Positions 41,221 through 53,432 of a stretch of 64,000 bases of DNA are shown here, in pieces. Location: positions 49,336,505-49,400,504 of the forward strand of contig OX328104.1 of assembly GCA_946811185.2 (NCBI GenBank), written 5' to 3'. Each line of letters starts with the position of its first letter. The first letter of the stretch is position 1. The stretch is from Hippopus hippopus (lineage: Eukaryota > Mollusca > Bivalvia > Cardiida > Cardiidae). The translations under genes were made by a program, and so were the position numbers. The notes beneath the pieces are model-generated. The model saw only the letters and a program-made list of their open reading frames with translations, made no database searches and had not been told where the DNA came from.

Positions 41221-42087
41221 CTGACAAAAGTAAACATTGTTCTTTGTCTGCTAAAATTTCACCTGATTGGATCTTTTCTTCTGAAAGAATGATGTAAAAG
41301 ACAATTAGCTTCTATATTAGTTCATGTCTACACATTGTGAATGTATATACGGATAGTAAAAGCATAAAAGGGGTGAGTGTCTCAGGCAAACCCGGCTCAG
41401 ACACACACTTTGTTTAGGACTGATAGTTAAGATAGTACACGCTACTTGTTTCAACACTTAGCAGGAAAAGGGTCACTGAAGCTTGCAAGTAGGAATTATT
41501 CCTGCATGAGGCAACATTTATGCATGACAACATATCGATAACCTGTGTTTTCTGTCAAAGTAAAATGGCGATAACTGGATTAAATAGTTAAACAATTAAT
41601 AGTTTAACACTTGACCTAACGTTCAATCAAGGTATCAAAATATGCCTGCTGCAATGATTAAAGATTTGTAAGTTTATTTCTTACTGGCCATATCGAGATT
41701 TTTCGGACCAATTTTTTTTAAAGAACTTTTTGAAAATAATTCAGCTTTTGTGTTATGAATCCATCTGATCTGACTATTTTTTGGATTTTTGTAGCCGTAG
41801 ACCTGGGTTAGTTATTTATACAGTTGACTGTTGAAGATTGTCAATGAATGTGACACAATTAATTCATTGAAAGAAGACAATTTAACATCATTATGCGTCT
41901 GACACTGCCCTCTTTTTTTTGCAAGTAAATTGAGTTTTCCAATCAGTTCAAAAGAGCTGTCAACAAACATCAGATTAAAAACCTATTGGAAATAAAACGA
42001 ACTCATCAAGTCCATAATACCTATTCATATGTCAGGCACACAAATCCAGAGAAATTCATCCACAAGTTATACGCTGCTGCTTGTTAT
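41221..42087. other. no gene seen
   Basis: Single-copy-looking; no repeat or ORF supported. Confidence 0.35.
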
Positions 42088-42099
42088 GCTGTTTATTTG

Positions 42100-42370
42100 A
42101 TTTGTGCTTATGGCTATTTTCAACATTGTGTCAGTTATATTGTGGCAGCCATTGCACCAATCCATGCATTCCTGGAACTATTTTATCAGTACTTTGCACA
42201 ATATTCTTTCCAAGCCACTGGCTGCTTTCCAACATAACCATCATTGAGAAACAACAATGATCAGCTGACTGTCATCAATCCTCCGAAAAAAATTTACCAA
42301 GCTGGGGATTCAAATCAACAACCACCCTGGTTTCAAGTCCTGTCCATGACTAACTGCTCAACCAGGCTTG
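42100..42370 (-). mobile_element. tRNA-derived SINE, diverged
   Basis: tttcaacattgtgtcagtta, aagccactggctgctttcca, head complement ggggattcaaatcaacaacc. Flanks gctgtttatttg (42088) and gctgtttgcttg (42371) are a likely decayed target duplication. Confidence 0.68.
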
Positions 42371-42659
42371 GCTGTTTGCTTGTACCTGCATGTACATAGA
42401 AAAATAAGGAAATTTTCTAATGATGAATTACAAAATGACAATCACCATAACAAGTAAAATGTTTGTCGCAAAATTTGATTGGTCAATCCAATGTCATGAT
42501 CTTGAAGCTTTAATGAAGACACAATGAGCATGTATTTCTTATTTGTGCTGGCCAATCACAGATCACCAGAGTTTGATATATTTAGCTTTTCTACCTTCGA
42601 CACAACAGTTTGAGGTCTGCTGCAAGATATAGTCAGGATTTGTCAGCCTCAACTTCAAC

Positions 42660-44036
42660 TGTTTGTTTAGGATTTTACAACCCAACACAAAATTTCAGTT
42701 TGAACAATGCAACAGCTAGTCTTTTCATGGTTTTACTTAGTACTACAGGGTTGCATCTAGAAATTTTCAAATAGGGGGGCTGGCCCCCATCATCTTCAGA
42801 AAAAGGGGGGCACGTCCCCCCTTTCAAGTGTAAAGAGGGGGGGACAAATTTCATGGCGGTTCCGATAATGTGGTAAAGGGTTAATGTATTATTTGTTTTT
42901 GTCTTTGGAAAAATAAAAATGATTATATCAATTAAAGGGTTATTATATTCTAGTCTTCTTTGTTAAGATGAATGTCTTAAAACTTCTTCATTAACACTTG
43001 TTACAGTATAATCACTGTAAGACAAGTAGACTAATCTCCATCCTACCCTATCTATCCTACGTTGTTCAACATTTTCATTTCATAAATTCAACGAAATTTT
43101 TACCTGTGTTAGACTGAGATTTTAGCGTCCATCTATTGTTTCATACATATATTTATGTAAATTTACTGCTTAAATTCACTACCAAAGCTGAAAAGACAGT
43201 CTGAAGTGCCTCTGATCAGACAACGTCAAATAGACATTTTGTGTCATGGGTTTTCGCGGTATTTTGCATCGATCTTTTTTCATGTCAATTAATTTTTTTT
43301 AAAAAGTATTTCCACATGATATTGCAAAAATTTGTCAATAAGGGTTGTAGGTCACTTCAAAACATGTCATTTTACCCTAGATCAGTGGATTGACATCATC
43401 ATCTCGCTTTTCATTACACGCCAACTTGTTACTGTTAGGTTGTGGTAAACGGTGATGTGTGGTCTGTCATATTTAATACTCACTGTTTATGACAGAGTTA
43501 TTTTCTTTCAAGAATTTTGTAGCCTTAAGACATCACTTGTTGCCAGCAGGTGCCAGTGCATCATTTTTGGACACATTTTTCCTAAATTGTCGCATTCAGT
43601 GATCGACAGCGTGGGCTCTGCAGTGAGGCTTTTCGTCTGCATAACACAGACGGCAAGCGTCTATTGATATGATCAAAATAACCCGACAATCTACGATTTA
43701 AGTTTACTGTTTTAAGTTTCGAATGATTATTTGGGTGACCATGCAAATTTTGTTACATTTTATTCCCCGCAAGTCGTTTTTTCTCTCTTTTTTCCCCGAT
43801 TATGGTGCGCACGATCATGCAATTTTTGCGGGCTAGTTCGTTATAGTGTGGGATTTGGTGCGCAAACAAATTTCGTTTTCGCGGGATTTTTTATTTTGAT
43901 GCGGGATTTCGGCAATCCCGCACTCTGGATGCAACCCTGGTACTAGGGTGGACCTTAAGCTGTGCCTTGCCCAAGGACACTCCCAGCACTGCTGACAGAC
44001 ATCAGACCACAACTCTGGTTACAAGCCCAGTGCTTT
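42660..44036 (-). repeat. decayed SINE split by a CAGG-ended element
   Basis: The left piece ends catggttttacttagtacta; after the insert the SINE body resumes with agggtggaccttaagctg and ccttgcccaaggacactccc, matching the order ttcaccagtactagg...ttgtccaaggagactccc in the SINE at 23842. Confidence 0.55.
42746..43939. mobile_element. CAGG-ended DNA element, hAT-like, 1194 bp
   Basis: Inverted ends CAGGGTTGCATC / GATGCAACCCTG with 6-bp duplications gtacta (42740-42745, 43940-43945). G/C-homopolymer tracts lie near the left end (ggggggctggccccc). No transposase seen; small ORFs at 43452 and 43731 have no recognised homologues. A stretch ggtaaagggttaat at 42872 resembles a MITE A end. Confidence 0.7.
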
Positions 44037-44037
44037 T

Positions 44038-44260
44038 ATAACCCTTCAACAAACAATACCATCCTTAAGTGAGCTTATGGACAAAGGCTATTAAAAACAT
44101 TGTATGAATATGAGAAAAGGCTGGTAACCAGTATTTTCTCTTTTTCCCAAATGTATTTTCTACCCTTTCAAAGAAAAATGTCATCATTTGACCCACATTT
44201 AACATGTCATCTATAGATTATTTCAATGTAGACAAGTTTTGTTGTCTGGTAAAGAGTTAA
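44038..44260 (-). mobile_element. MITE A, diverged full copy
   Basis: TATAACCCTTCAACAAACAA to tggtaaagagTTAA, sharing that TTAA with the next. Confidence 0.75.
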
Positions 44261-44488
44261 CTCTTTACCAAATGAAAATATTATAGACTGGTCCAAATTG
44301 AAAGCATTTGCAGACGACAAAATAAATGTGACTGAAAAATTAAAATTTGGTTTGGGAAAGGTAGAAAACATTGTGGTAAAAGGAGAAAATGCTGGTTACC
44401 AGCATTTTCTCCTTTTCCCACAATGTTTTCAAAAGTCTTCTTTCTCAGGGTCGTTAAAAGTCGTAATTTTGTGGTATAGATCAGTTAA
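44257..44488 (+). mobile_element. MITE A, full copy
   Basis: TTAACTCTTTACCAAATGAA; palindrome one mismatch (gtggtaaaagg); right end altered (gtggtatagatcagTTAA). Confidence 0.82.
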
Positions 44489-44650
44489 ACCCATCTTTAT
44501 ACACTTTGACAATATCAAACCTGATACAAATGAGCTGAGATTCTCTGATAATATAGGAAACTTTATGGAAAAAAAGAGGAAATGCTGGTAACAAGCATTT
44601 TCTGTAATTAACAGACTGTTTTCAAAAACTTTCATCAACAGGGACATCAA
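44485..44650 (-). repeat. degenerate MITE A
   Basis: TTAAACCCATC, aggaaatgctggtaacaagc, attttctgtaattaac; the remainder unreadable. Confidence 0.5.
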
Positions 44651-44701
44651 TACAAAGGGTTTTTTTTTTTATCTAAAGCACAGTCATAGGACCCAAAAAC
44701 T

Positions 44702-44913
44702 TTGACCCTAATTATCCTGGTGAATACGTAAAATGACTTTTTTTGAACCGATAGTAAAAATCCAAATTTTGCTATTTCAAAGGTGTTTTAGGGGGGGGAC
44801 AATAATTATGTCCTTATCAGGCAATGTAGATCCAAGATCAGACTGCACATTGATCTTGATCTACACTGTCCGCAAAAGGTAAGTGAGTCACCCTAGGCAG
44901 CCTATGGGTTTAA
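44702..44913 (-). mobile_element. MITE B with shortened palindrome
   Basis: TTGACCCTAATTATCCTGGT to ggcagcctatgggTTTAA. Palindrome right arm reduced (gatcagactgcacattgatcttgatc). 44914-45047 featureless. Confidence 0.7.
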
Positions 44914-45047
44914 AGACTATGGGAGTGTGGGTACATCCAAGAGGGCAAGGATCTGCCTGTCTGTCAGTTCAATTTGACACAATCTCTCTGGTTCCTGTAA
45001 TGTTTACTTATATTTGATGGATTGATTTTTTACCCTAAAACTGCCAA

Positions 45048-45262
45048 TTAACTCTTCACCAGACGACAAAATTGTAGACTTGTCCAAATTCAAAACATTT
45101 GCAGACAACAAATCAAAAGTGGCTTGAATGATGGAACTTGCCTTTGATTGAACAGAAAACATTGTTGGACAAGGAGAAAATGCTGGTTACCAGCATTTTC
45201 TCCTTTTCACACAATGTTTTCAACAGCGGAATTTAAGGCTCCAGATTGGGGTAGGCCTTTAC
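45048..45262 (+). repeat. MITE A, right end eroded
   Basis: TTAACTCTTCACCAGACGAC start, full palindrome, then cagcggaatttaaggctcca without a clean terminus. Confidence 0.7.
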
Positions 45263-45487
45263 TCACACAATAAAATTTAAGCCTTGGCCTAAATAAGGAT
45301 AAGTAGATGGCAAATGAATGTGGTTGAAACAATAACATTTGTCTTTCAAAGGGTTTAACACTGTGGGAAAAGCAGGAAATGCTGGTTACTTTCCTCTTAT
45401 TCCTTTTCAAACAATATTTTCAACAGCCTTTTGACAGTCCCTCATACGTTATAAAAACTCACTGGATGTAGGGTGGCGAAGATTTAA
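45258..45487 (+). repeat. MITE A, degenerate
   Basis: TTTACTCACACAATAAAATT start, gaaatgctggttactttcct, end in TTAA at 45484. Confidence 0.6.
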
Positions 45488-45726
45488 TCCTTTATAGATC
45501 TACCAGAATGATGACAACATTTTATATTTCTCCAAATTGAAAGCATCTGGTGATGACAAAATCAGGTTTTATTCAAACAAAGTAATTTAGTCTGAGGACA
45601 AATAGAAATCATTGTGGGGAAAGGAGAAAATGCTGGATATCAGCATTTTCTCCTTTTCCAGAAATATTTTCTAAAGCTTTCTTTCTCAGGATTGTTCAAA
45701 CTTGGGATTGTGTGGTAAACGGTTAA
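45484..45726 (+). mobile_element. MITE A, diverged full copy
   Basis: TTAATCCTTTATAGATCTAC to tggtaaacggTTAA; centre changed to ctggatatcag. 45727-46289 holds no supported feature. Confidence 0.72.
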
Positions 45727-46289
45727 GTTGAATGGACATTACCGGCCCTGCAAAAAACTTACGTTATTTTTTTCTGTACAAAATATTAGTATTGTGTCCC
45801 TGTAGTTGACAGCTATGGAAAATATTGTAGAAAAGAGGTCAACTAGTTTTATCTTATGATTGAATACTTTTTTCCCCTTGTCTTCAAAAGTCTGTCTTAA
45901 ATGCTACTTAAGCCAGGATCACATTTGGTAAGCACAGCAATAGTAGACTTTCTGGACCTTGAACTAAGTGCAACAAATCTTCTGTAAAAAAAATGAATGA
46001 CAGTATCACCTTAACAGTTGAAAATCTGGCACTTAACATATCAAAAATGAAATTTCCTGATGTTTACTGATAAAGTTTTCTTCACAGAAAAATGAATGAT
46101 TAAGTAAACCATGGCACTTGAAAATTATGATACAAAATTTGATTGGTCTAACTAGAGGTATCAACTCTATTTTTAAATCTAGACACTTATTATTGCCAAT
46201 GGTGTGCATGTTTGCTCACTCAGGTAATCGTAGATTAATTTCATGTGGCACTTTTTACCCTCTAGGTCTACATCATTGAATACATTATT

Positions 46290-46450
46290 ACTCTCTAGCA
46301 AACAATCTCATGTTTTAATGAACCTAAGAGTGAAAGCTTTTAAAAAAAAGGTAGGAGAAAATGCTTGTTTTTCTCCTTTCCTACAGTGTTGTCCACCCTT
46401 TGGTAGATACTTTCAATCTGGACAAGTCTTAAATTTTGTCGATTGATACA
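46290..46450 (-). repeat. MITE A, degenerate
   Basis: tactctctagcaaacaatct, gtaggagaaaatgcttgttt, ctcctttcctacagtgttgt, caagtcttaaattttgtcga. Confidence 0.6.
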
Positions 46451-47264
46451 CACATAGGTGCAAAGATATAAGGTTTTGTAAGAAGTTGATATTTAGCCTC
46501 CAAGGAATAGAAACTTTCTAGTTAAGTCTGTTCCAAGATCAGCAGTACCTATTTTTGCTCCTACCATTTGGAGGCCATGGGTGCTCTACGCAAAATCATG
46601 AGACGACCATTTGAGCATCTAAAAGACTGCCTTACTGCTGCCTTTAATTGTGGCATCCAAATATTGCAAAAAATTTACAGAATTAATGTGCATATTAACC
46701 TTGTGACAATTGGAAAATTTTATGACCATGTTGCAGCTGCCACATGAAACCCAGAGACTTTTGTCAACAAGGTGATAACAGAGAGCTTCTGAAAGGCCGA
46801 TGTCAAACAAGCTTCAAAGAAATTGGGTTATATAGACCAAGCTATGGTGGAAGAAAATTAAGTTGATTAAGATTTATTCATAAAGCTAGATAAAACATGT
46901 GAAACACTCTTGGTATGTAATCGTAAACACTCATTAAATTTTAATAAATTGTCAACCTATTCACATACTCTATCAACAAACTGACAGCTGAATGAAAGCA
47001 AATCATAATCAACCCATATCCTGCCAGCTTTTTTTTTGACAGCAATTTAAAAAAAGAAAAGTTTTTATATCGATCATTTGCATTAAACAGGAATTACATA
47101 AATACAGGCATCAATACAAAGTGATGAGGGCAAACCAAGATCTGGTTGCACCAATGTGAATGCGCATCTTAGTCTAAACTCTGCAAAATACATAGGACTA
47201 TTGCGAGGATACCATGTAAGTAAACATGGGTAAGTCAAAAAGCCCACTGCCTCAATCTACTCAT
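46451..47264. other. no repeat; weak plus-strand ORF 46577-46744
   Basis: A 55-codon frame (MGALRKIMRRPFEHLKDCLT ...) ending TGA is open upstream to 46526 and looks mildly protein-like; no splice signals or family recognised. Confidence 0.2.
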
Positions 47265-47498
47265 TTAACCCTTTTCCAACACAATCCCAAGTTTTAACAA
47301 GCCTGAAAAAATATTGAAAAATTTAGAAACATTGTGGAAAAAGAAGAAAATACTGGTAACCAGCATTTTCTCCTTTTCCCACAATTTTTTCTTCCCTATC
47401 AAAGTCAAATCCCATTAATTGAGCCACATTTAAATTGTTATCTGCAAGTGCTTACATACAGACAAGTCTAAAATTTTTTTCCTCTGGTATAGTAAAGT
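47265..47498 (-). mobile_element. MITE A, full copy, eroded right end
   Basis: TTAACCCTTTTCCAACACAA start, aatactggtaaccagcattt, then tgttatctgcaagtgcttac. Confidence 0.72.
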
Positions 47499-47599
47499 TT
47501 GACAGCTAAATGAATCAACTAAACGAATTGTAAGCCAGCAGTGAAAAACCCTTTTATAGCAGTATCAGGGCTTGCCTTAACATCTCATGGTATAGAACG

Positions 47600-47661
47600 G
47601 TGTAGATCAATACACTGTCCGAAAAAGCACATGTAGTCGCATTTAGCAGTCTATGGGTTAA
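47600..47661 (-). repeat. MITE B end fragment
   Basis: gtgtagatcaatacactgtc then gcatttagcagtctatgggttaa. 47662-47924 featureless. Confidence 0.5.
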
Positions 47662-47924
47662 ACTGGGTCTAATCCACAGTATCGTGTCAACCGTCAGAGC
47701 TATCATTAAAATTATTTACTCTTATTTATGAACCTTGGAGTAAATTTGTTTCACTGATAATGTATTATTTGCATATTCAAATTAAGCACTCATGCTCAGA
47801 CCCGCCCGCCAAGCTGTTTAAACACATTTTTTACATATTTCAAATAACTTTCCTGTCTGATCATTAATTAACACATAACTTCAACGACAAACCAATCTAC
47901 AGTGGATTCAAAATTATATCAATA

Positions 47925-48051
47925 AAATACTGGTAACCAGCATTTTTTCTCATTTTCTCACAATGTTTTTATTCATTCAGAAACAAATGCCATCATTTGA
48001 GCTTATTTTAAATTCAACATCTGCAAATGCTTTCAATATAGGCAGTCTTAA
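47925..48051 (-). repeat. MITE A, truncated
   Basis: Starts at the palindrome centre (tactggtaaccagcattttt) and ends tataggcagtcTTAA, where the next copy begins. Confidence 0.68.
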
Positions 48052-48262
48052 CCCTTTACCACACAATCCTGAGTTTTAACGACCCTGAGAAGTAAGCCTT
48101 TTGAAAACATTGTGGGAAAAAGAGAAAATGCTGGTAACCAGCATTTCCTCCTTTTCCCACAATGTTTACTAGACTATCTGATACAAATCCAGTCATTTGT
48201 GCCATATGAAAGTGCTTCCAAATTGGACCTGTCTAAAATATTGTTGTTTAGAAAAGAGTTGT
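48048..48262 (-). mobile_element. MITE A, full copy
   Basis: TTAACCCTTTACCACACAAT; palindrome one mismatch; end gttgtttagaaaagagTTGT. 48263-48520 featureless. Confidence 0.76.
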
Positions 48263-48525
48263 CTGGGAGAAAGTAAGAACAATACTGAAACAATCTAAAC
48301 ATGTGAAGTCTTTTTTAACAATGATTTTCCATCTATCAAAGCTTCATCAAATGATAACATTTTTTTACTACGCTGACAAAGAGGGTTTTTAAAAAAAAAT
48401 TACTGAAATAAAATCTCTTTCCAACAGTATTTCAGACGTAGACAAATATATTCATGTTAAGTGTTTACTCTTACGAACAAAGTCCGTAACAAAGAAACAA
48501 ATGAACAAATGCATGGCAGAAATAC

Positions 48526-48600
48526 AGGGACCGGGCAGGATTCGAACCTAGAATGCCCGGACGAAAGGCCAATACCATAACCACTGAGTTAAAGAGAATT
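48526..48600 (-). repeat. tRNA-like SINE head
   Basis: The minus strand has taactcagtggttatggtat (A box) and ggttcgaatcctgcccgg (B box). No intact acceptor stem seen, so a tRNA-derived repeat rather than a tRNA gene. Confidence 0.5.
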
Positions 48601-48671
48601 CTCCCTAACACAGTTGTTAGGTATTGTATTTAAATCGGAATGAAGCCATACATGAAGGAGTGGTCTCCCGT

Positions 48672-48874
48672 AACATTACCACAACAAAATTTTGGACTTG
48701 CCCTGATTAAAAGCATTTGCAGACAACACATTAAAATTAATGTGCCTCACATGATGCATTATTCTTTAAAACCCTGGGAAACATTATGAGCATTTTCTTC
48801 TTTCCTCACAATGAATTCAAAAGCATTCTTCCTCAGGATCATTAAAATAAGGGATTGAGTTGTAAATAGATAAA
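48672..48874 (+). repeat. MITE A, degenerate
   Basis: cattaccacaacaaaatttt, ttaaaagcatttgcagacaa, attatgagcattttcttctt. Confidence 0.6.
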
Positions 48875-49130
48875 GGAAAACAATGGCACGTACAGGAGGG
48901 AACATATTCACTCATAAATATTACCAAATTGTTTTTTCCATTCTGGAATTTCATTCATCTTGACTGTATCTAAGAATAGCTTTGCATAATTTATCACACG
49001 GAAGTTTTTACTTGGTTTTTGTGTGCAACAAGTTAATTTCTTTAGCATGCTATTTTCTCAATCAACACATTTTTGCCTGTTACTTTTTCTTGCAAGATTA
49101 ATTAGAGTTTCACACCACTGTCAAAAGCAT

Positions 49131-49360
49131 TTAACTCATACACCAGAATCTGATGGTAAATATTAAGACTTTAATAAATTAAAAGCATTTGCAGGAAAGT
49201 AAAGTTAATGTAGTTCATTGGAGTATGATATCTATTTTTAAAACGGTAGAAAACATTGTGGGAAGGAGAAAATGCTGGTCACCAGCATTTTCTCACAATG
49301 CTTTGGAAAGCATTTTTCTTCAGCGATATCAAAACTGGGGATTGTTTGGTAATGAGTTAA
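49131..49360 (+). mobile_element. MITE A, diverged full copy
   Basis: TTAACTCATACACCAGAATC to tggtaatgagTTAA; shortened stem gggaaggagaaaatgctggt / caccagcattttctcacaat. Confidence 0.76.
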
Positions 49361-49634
49361 GTTATATCACAACCACAGCTGACAGGACTGATACCATCTT
49401 ACCAACCATCAAATAAAAACTTTCAGAAAAATGGTTGGAAAAGGCAAAGCGACCCTTGTAACATTACCTAGAGCCTCTTTTATCAAAGGGATTTTGGTTC
49501 AATTTGTTGCTTCTAAACATTTTTTCTTCATGATATTTGATTCAGATTCTAGTTTGCCTAAAATCAGCCAATACAGTGGTACAAGAGGAATTCCTAAAGT
49601 ACTGGGTGACCCAAAAAAAAATGCCACCAATGGA

Positions 49635-49728
49635 AGCATTACCCATCATACAAGCCACATTTAATTTTTAATCTCCAAATGCTTTCAAATAAGACAAGTC
49701 TAAAATTTTGTCGTCTGGTATAGATTTA
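49635..49728 (-). repeat. MITE A, end fragment
   Basis: aagccacatttaatttttaa, caagtctaaaattttgtcgt, ctggtatagattTAA. Confidence 0.6.
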
Positions 49729-49906
49729 AAATGGTATTTTCAAATTGATCAAAATTTTGAATGGTTGGTTATTGAGGCCAAGCTAGACCTCAACTCTTCC
49801 AGTGTATCCAAGGTATACCTGCAAGTGCATTAAGCTTTGCAAACCACTGGCTGCTTTTCTGGAAAGTCAAGGTGATGTTCCACAAGAAAGAAGGCAGAAT
49901 TATCTG

Positions 49907-50137
49907 ATCAAACTTCTTTTACCAGATGACAAAATTTTCGCCTTGTCCAAATTGAAAGCATTTGCAGATGACAATTTCAGTGTTGCTCAAATGGTGCAAT
50001 TTTCCTTTGATACGGTAGAAAACATTTTGGGAAAGGAGAAAATGCTGGCTACCAGCATTTTCTCCTTTTCCAACAATGTTTTCAAAAGGCTTCTTTCCCA
50101 GGGTCATTGAAAGTTGGCAATGTTCGGTAAAGGATAA
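49907..50137 (+). mobile_element. MITE A, full copy
   Basis: TCAAACTTCTTTTACCAGAT to cggtaaaggATAA; subtype gtgttgctcaaatggtgcaa as at 10730. Confidence 0.78.
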
Positions 50138-50204
50138 AGAGACTGACACTGCACACCAGGGATTCAAATTCACCCTATCTGTGCTTGTCTGACAAATACA
50201 TTGA

Positions 50205-50400
50205 ACATAAGGTGTCGGTTATCAATGCTCAGCCCAGGTTCAGTTCTCTCTGGTAGCCCTGCTTGCATGTCCTTTGACTAGGCACTGCAGAGGCCCACCC
50301 TATCACTGATCAAACCCATTAAAGACAAGGGAAAAGGAGCTGTCGCCATGAGATAACTGAACTATTGAAGAAAGTGGCAAACAACCAACGGTACTCTGAC
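50205..50400 (+). repeat. decayed SINE
   Basis: cctttgactaggcactgcag then gagctgtcgccatgagataa, matching the body and 3' part of the SINE at 38086. Confidence 0.5.
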
Positions 50401-50578
50401 ATGACATCTAAATTGGGTATGAGCTGTATGGAAATAACAAACATAATCTCTTTTAGCTCCAAAATGTTAATCAACCTCTCGCAAAAAGTGGCTGGAAATA
50501 CAATTCACAGAAACTTAGAATGACTTTATGTTATAGTGGTGTCTAAGCAAACGATGCTGTGCAGTCCAACCTTGATCT

Positions 50579-50808
50579 GGAGGTCCTACGTGGTTCAGTG
50601 GCAAGGTGTGGGACTCATAACCTGGAGGCCACAGGTTCGAGCCGCATTGGTTCTACTGGGTTTTTAGTGGGATTGTCCTTGGGCTTGACACTTTAGAGCC
50701 CTAGACTAGCACTGGTAAAACCAAGGAAATACATGAATATGTGAGCTGTTGCTGTGATATAACTGAAATAATATCGAAAGCAGTGTAAAACACCATTCAA
50801 TCAATAAA
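50579..50808 (+). mobile_element. tRNA-derived SINE with 13-bp target duplication
   Basis: A box tggttcagtggcaaggtgtg, B box caggttcgagccgc, 3' end taaaacaccattcaatcaat. Perfect ccaaccttgatct at 50566-50578 and 50809-50821. It sits inside an older MITE B-like sequence (gctgtgcagt-ccaaccttgatctacag). Confidence 0.87.
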
Positions 50809-50961
50809 CCAACCTTGATCTACAGCCCCTAATTTCACCTATGGTACTAAAAGGGTTAACTCTCAGGCTGCTAAGCGTGACTCACCAACCTTTTGCAGGC
50901 AGGGTAGACAAGCTCAGACTGCACAAAACATGCAGTCTGGTCTTGGATACAGAGTTATTTT

Positions 50962-53216
50962 TCTACAAGAGGGCCATGATGGCCCTGAAGTCGCTCAGCT
51001 CAGCCTTTTGACCAAACATGACCCATTTTTCAATCACTTTCGAGATATTATGACAAACATTATAACAAACTTTCACAATTATTGGACTGAAAATAATCTC
51101 ATCTAATTGATCATCAAGGAAACTATTCTGACTAATTTTCATAAGTATTGGACATAAAATGTTGGCTCTAGAGCAACACAAGCTATTTCAAAGATTCGAC
51201 CTGGTGACCTAGTTTTTGACTGGATGTGACCCATTTTCCAAGTCATTCCAGATATCATCAAGACATACAGAAGACCAACTTTCATGAGTATTGGACTTAA
51301 AATGTAGCCTCTAGAGTGTAAACAAGGTTTTTCTAAGATTTAACTTAGTAATCTAGCTTTTCACTGACCTGACCCATTTTCAAACTCATCCAAGATGTCA
51401 TCAAGACAAACATTCGGACCAAGTTTCATAGGTAATGGACTGTAACTGAGGCCTCTAGAGCATACACAAGGTTTTTCTAAAACTTTACCTAGTGACCTAG
51501 TTCTTGACCCGACATGACCAATTTTCAAACCTGTCTGAAACATCATCAAGACAAACACTCTGACATATTTTCAAGAGTATTGGACTGAAAATGTTGCCTC
51601 TAAAGCATACACAAGGTTTTTCTAAGATTTAAAGTAGTGACCCAGTTTTTGACCTGACATGACCCACTTTCAAATTCATCTGAGATGTCATCAAGACAGA
51701 CATTCTGACGAATTTTCAAGAGTATTGGACTGACAAGAGGGCCATGATGGCCCTGAAGTTGCTCACCTGAGTCTTGACCAAATATGACCAATTTTACAAA
51801 CATTCTAAGCTTTCATAATGATTGGAATGAAAATTTGGCCTCTAGGTTGTATACAAGCTTTTTTTAGAATTTTTCTCAGTGACCTACTAAGCCAAACATA
51901 GCCCATTTTTCCATTGTGGATATTATCAAAACAAAGGTTCTGACTGCCTTTCATGAGTACTGGACTGAAAATGTGGCCTCTGGAGCGTATACAAGGTTTT
52001 CTAAGATTTGATCCAGTGACCTAGTTTTTGACCCAACCTGACCCATTTTCGAACTCGTCCAAGATATCATCAAGACAAACATTCTGACCAACTTTCAAGT
52101 TTTGGGCTGAAAATGTGGCCTCTAGAGCGTACACAAGGTTTTTCTAAGATTTGACCTAGTGACCTAGTTTTTGACCCGACATAACCCATTTTTGAACTCA
52201 TGTGAGATATCATCAAGACAAACATTCTGACCAAGTTTCATGAGTATCTGACTGAAAATGCGGCCTCTAGAGTGTACACAAGGTTTTTCTAAGATTTGAT
52301 CTAGTGACCTAGTTTTTGACCCGACATGACCCATTTTAGAATTTGTCTGAGATATCATCAAGATAAACATTCTGACCAACTTTCAAGAGTTTTTGACTGA
52401 AAATGTGGCTTCAAGAGCGTACAGAAGGTTTTCCTAAGATTTTAACCTAGTGATCTAGTTTTTGACCCGACTTGACCCATTTTCGAACTAGTCCGAGATA
52501 TTATCAAGACAACAATTTCGACCACGTTTCATGAGTTTCGGGCTGAAAATGTAGCCTCTAGAGCGTACACAAGGTAAAAGTTGACGACGCACGACCAACG
52601 ACAGACACAGGACGATCACAAAAGCTCACCATGAGCACTTCGTGCTCAGGTGAGCTAAAAATGTGGCCTCTGGAGGGTACACAAGGTTTTCTTTTTTTTA
52701 AATTTGACCTAGTGACCTAGTTTTTCACCCGACATTATCCGTTTTCAAACTCGTATGAGATGTCATTAAAACAAACATTTTGACCAAGAATTATGAGTAT
52801 CAGACTGATAATGTGACCTCTAGAGTGTACACAAGGTTTTTCTAAGATTTGACCTAGTGACCTAGTTTTTGACCTGACATGACCCATTTTCAAACTTGTC
52901 CGAAATATCATCAAGACAAATACCCTGACCAAGTTTCATGGGTATCGGACTGAAAATGTGGCCTCTAGAGTGTACACAAGCTTTTTCTAAGATTTGACCT
53001 AGTGACCTAGTTTTTGACCCGACATGACCTATTTTTGAACTCTGCCAAGATATCATCAAGACAGACAACCTGATTAAGTTTCATGAGTATTGGACTAATA
53101 ATATGACCTCTAGAGCGTACACAAGGTACAAGTTGACAACGCCTGACGGACGATGCACGACGCACACACCACGATCACAAAAGCTCACCTTGAGCACTTC
53201 GTGCGCAGGTGAGCTA
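50962..53216 (+). mobile_element. pearl-like element (outer), interrupted
   Basis: CAAGAGGGCCATGATGGCCC start at 50964; ~145-bp core units with gacctagtgacctagttttt; 3' end gagcacttcgtgcgcaggtgagcta at about 53195-53213. A complete second element interrupts one core unit at 51733. Confidence 0.75.
51733..52658 (+). mobile_element. pearl-like element (inner)
   Basis: CAAGAGGGCCATGATGGCCC to GCTCAGGTGAGCTAAAA, inserted into the outer unit's ggactga|aaatgtggcctctgg. Its 3' hairpin GAGCACTTCGTGCTC is perfect. Confidence 0.78.
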
Positions 53217-53432
53217 AAAAAATAAGTTTGAAGTAACATTATTTAGGTTTTTAGGATCAGCTTGAAAGTTAAATTTATTTAGCAGAATAAGGGTTCAATA
53301 AATCATCAAGAAAAGGAATAAAGTGCATCAATATTGGAAGAATAAATAAACCAAAGGGGAAAAAAATCGATACTGCACCGAAAATATCAAAACTATGTGC
53401 CCATCTTATTTATATTGCATTTTTTAAGCTCT

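Larger units (their letters stand above)
50856..53297 (+). mobile_element. MITE B split by a pearl element
   Basis: Left part 50856-50961 (TTAACTCTCAGGCTGCTAAG, ctcagactgcacaaaacatg cagtctgg, gagttatttttct); right part 53217-53297 (aataagtttgaagtaacatt ... tttagcagaataagggTTCA). Together they give the order of the copy at 14820. Confidence 0.72.

Noticed and set aside
42872..42886. MITE A end inside the CAGG-ended element
   Set aside because: Only about 14 bp match and no other part of MITE A is present; may be chance.
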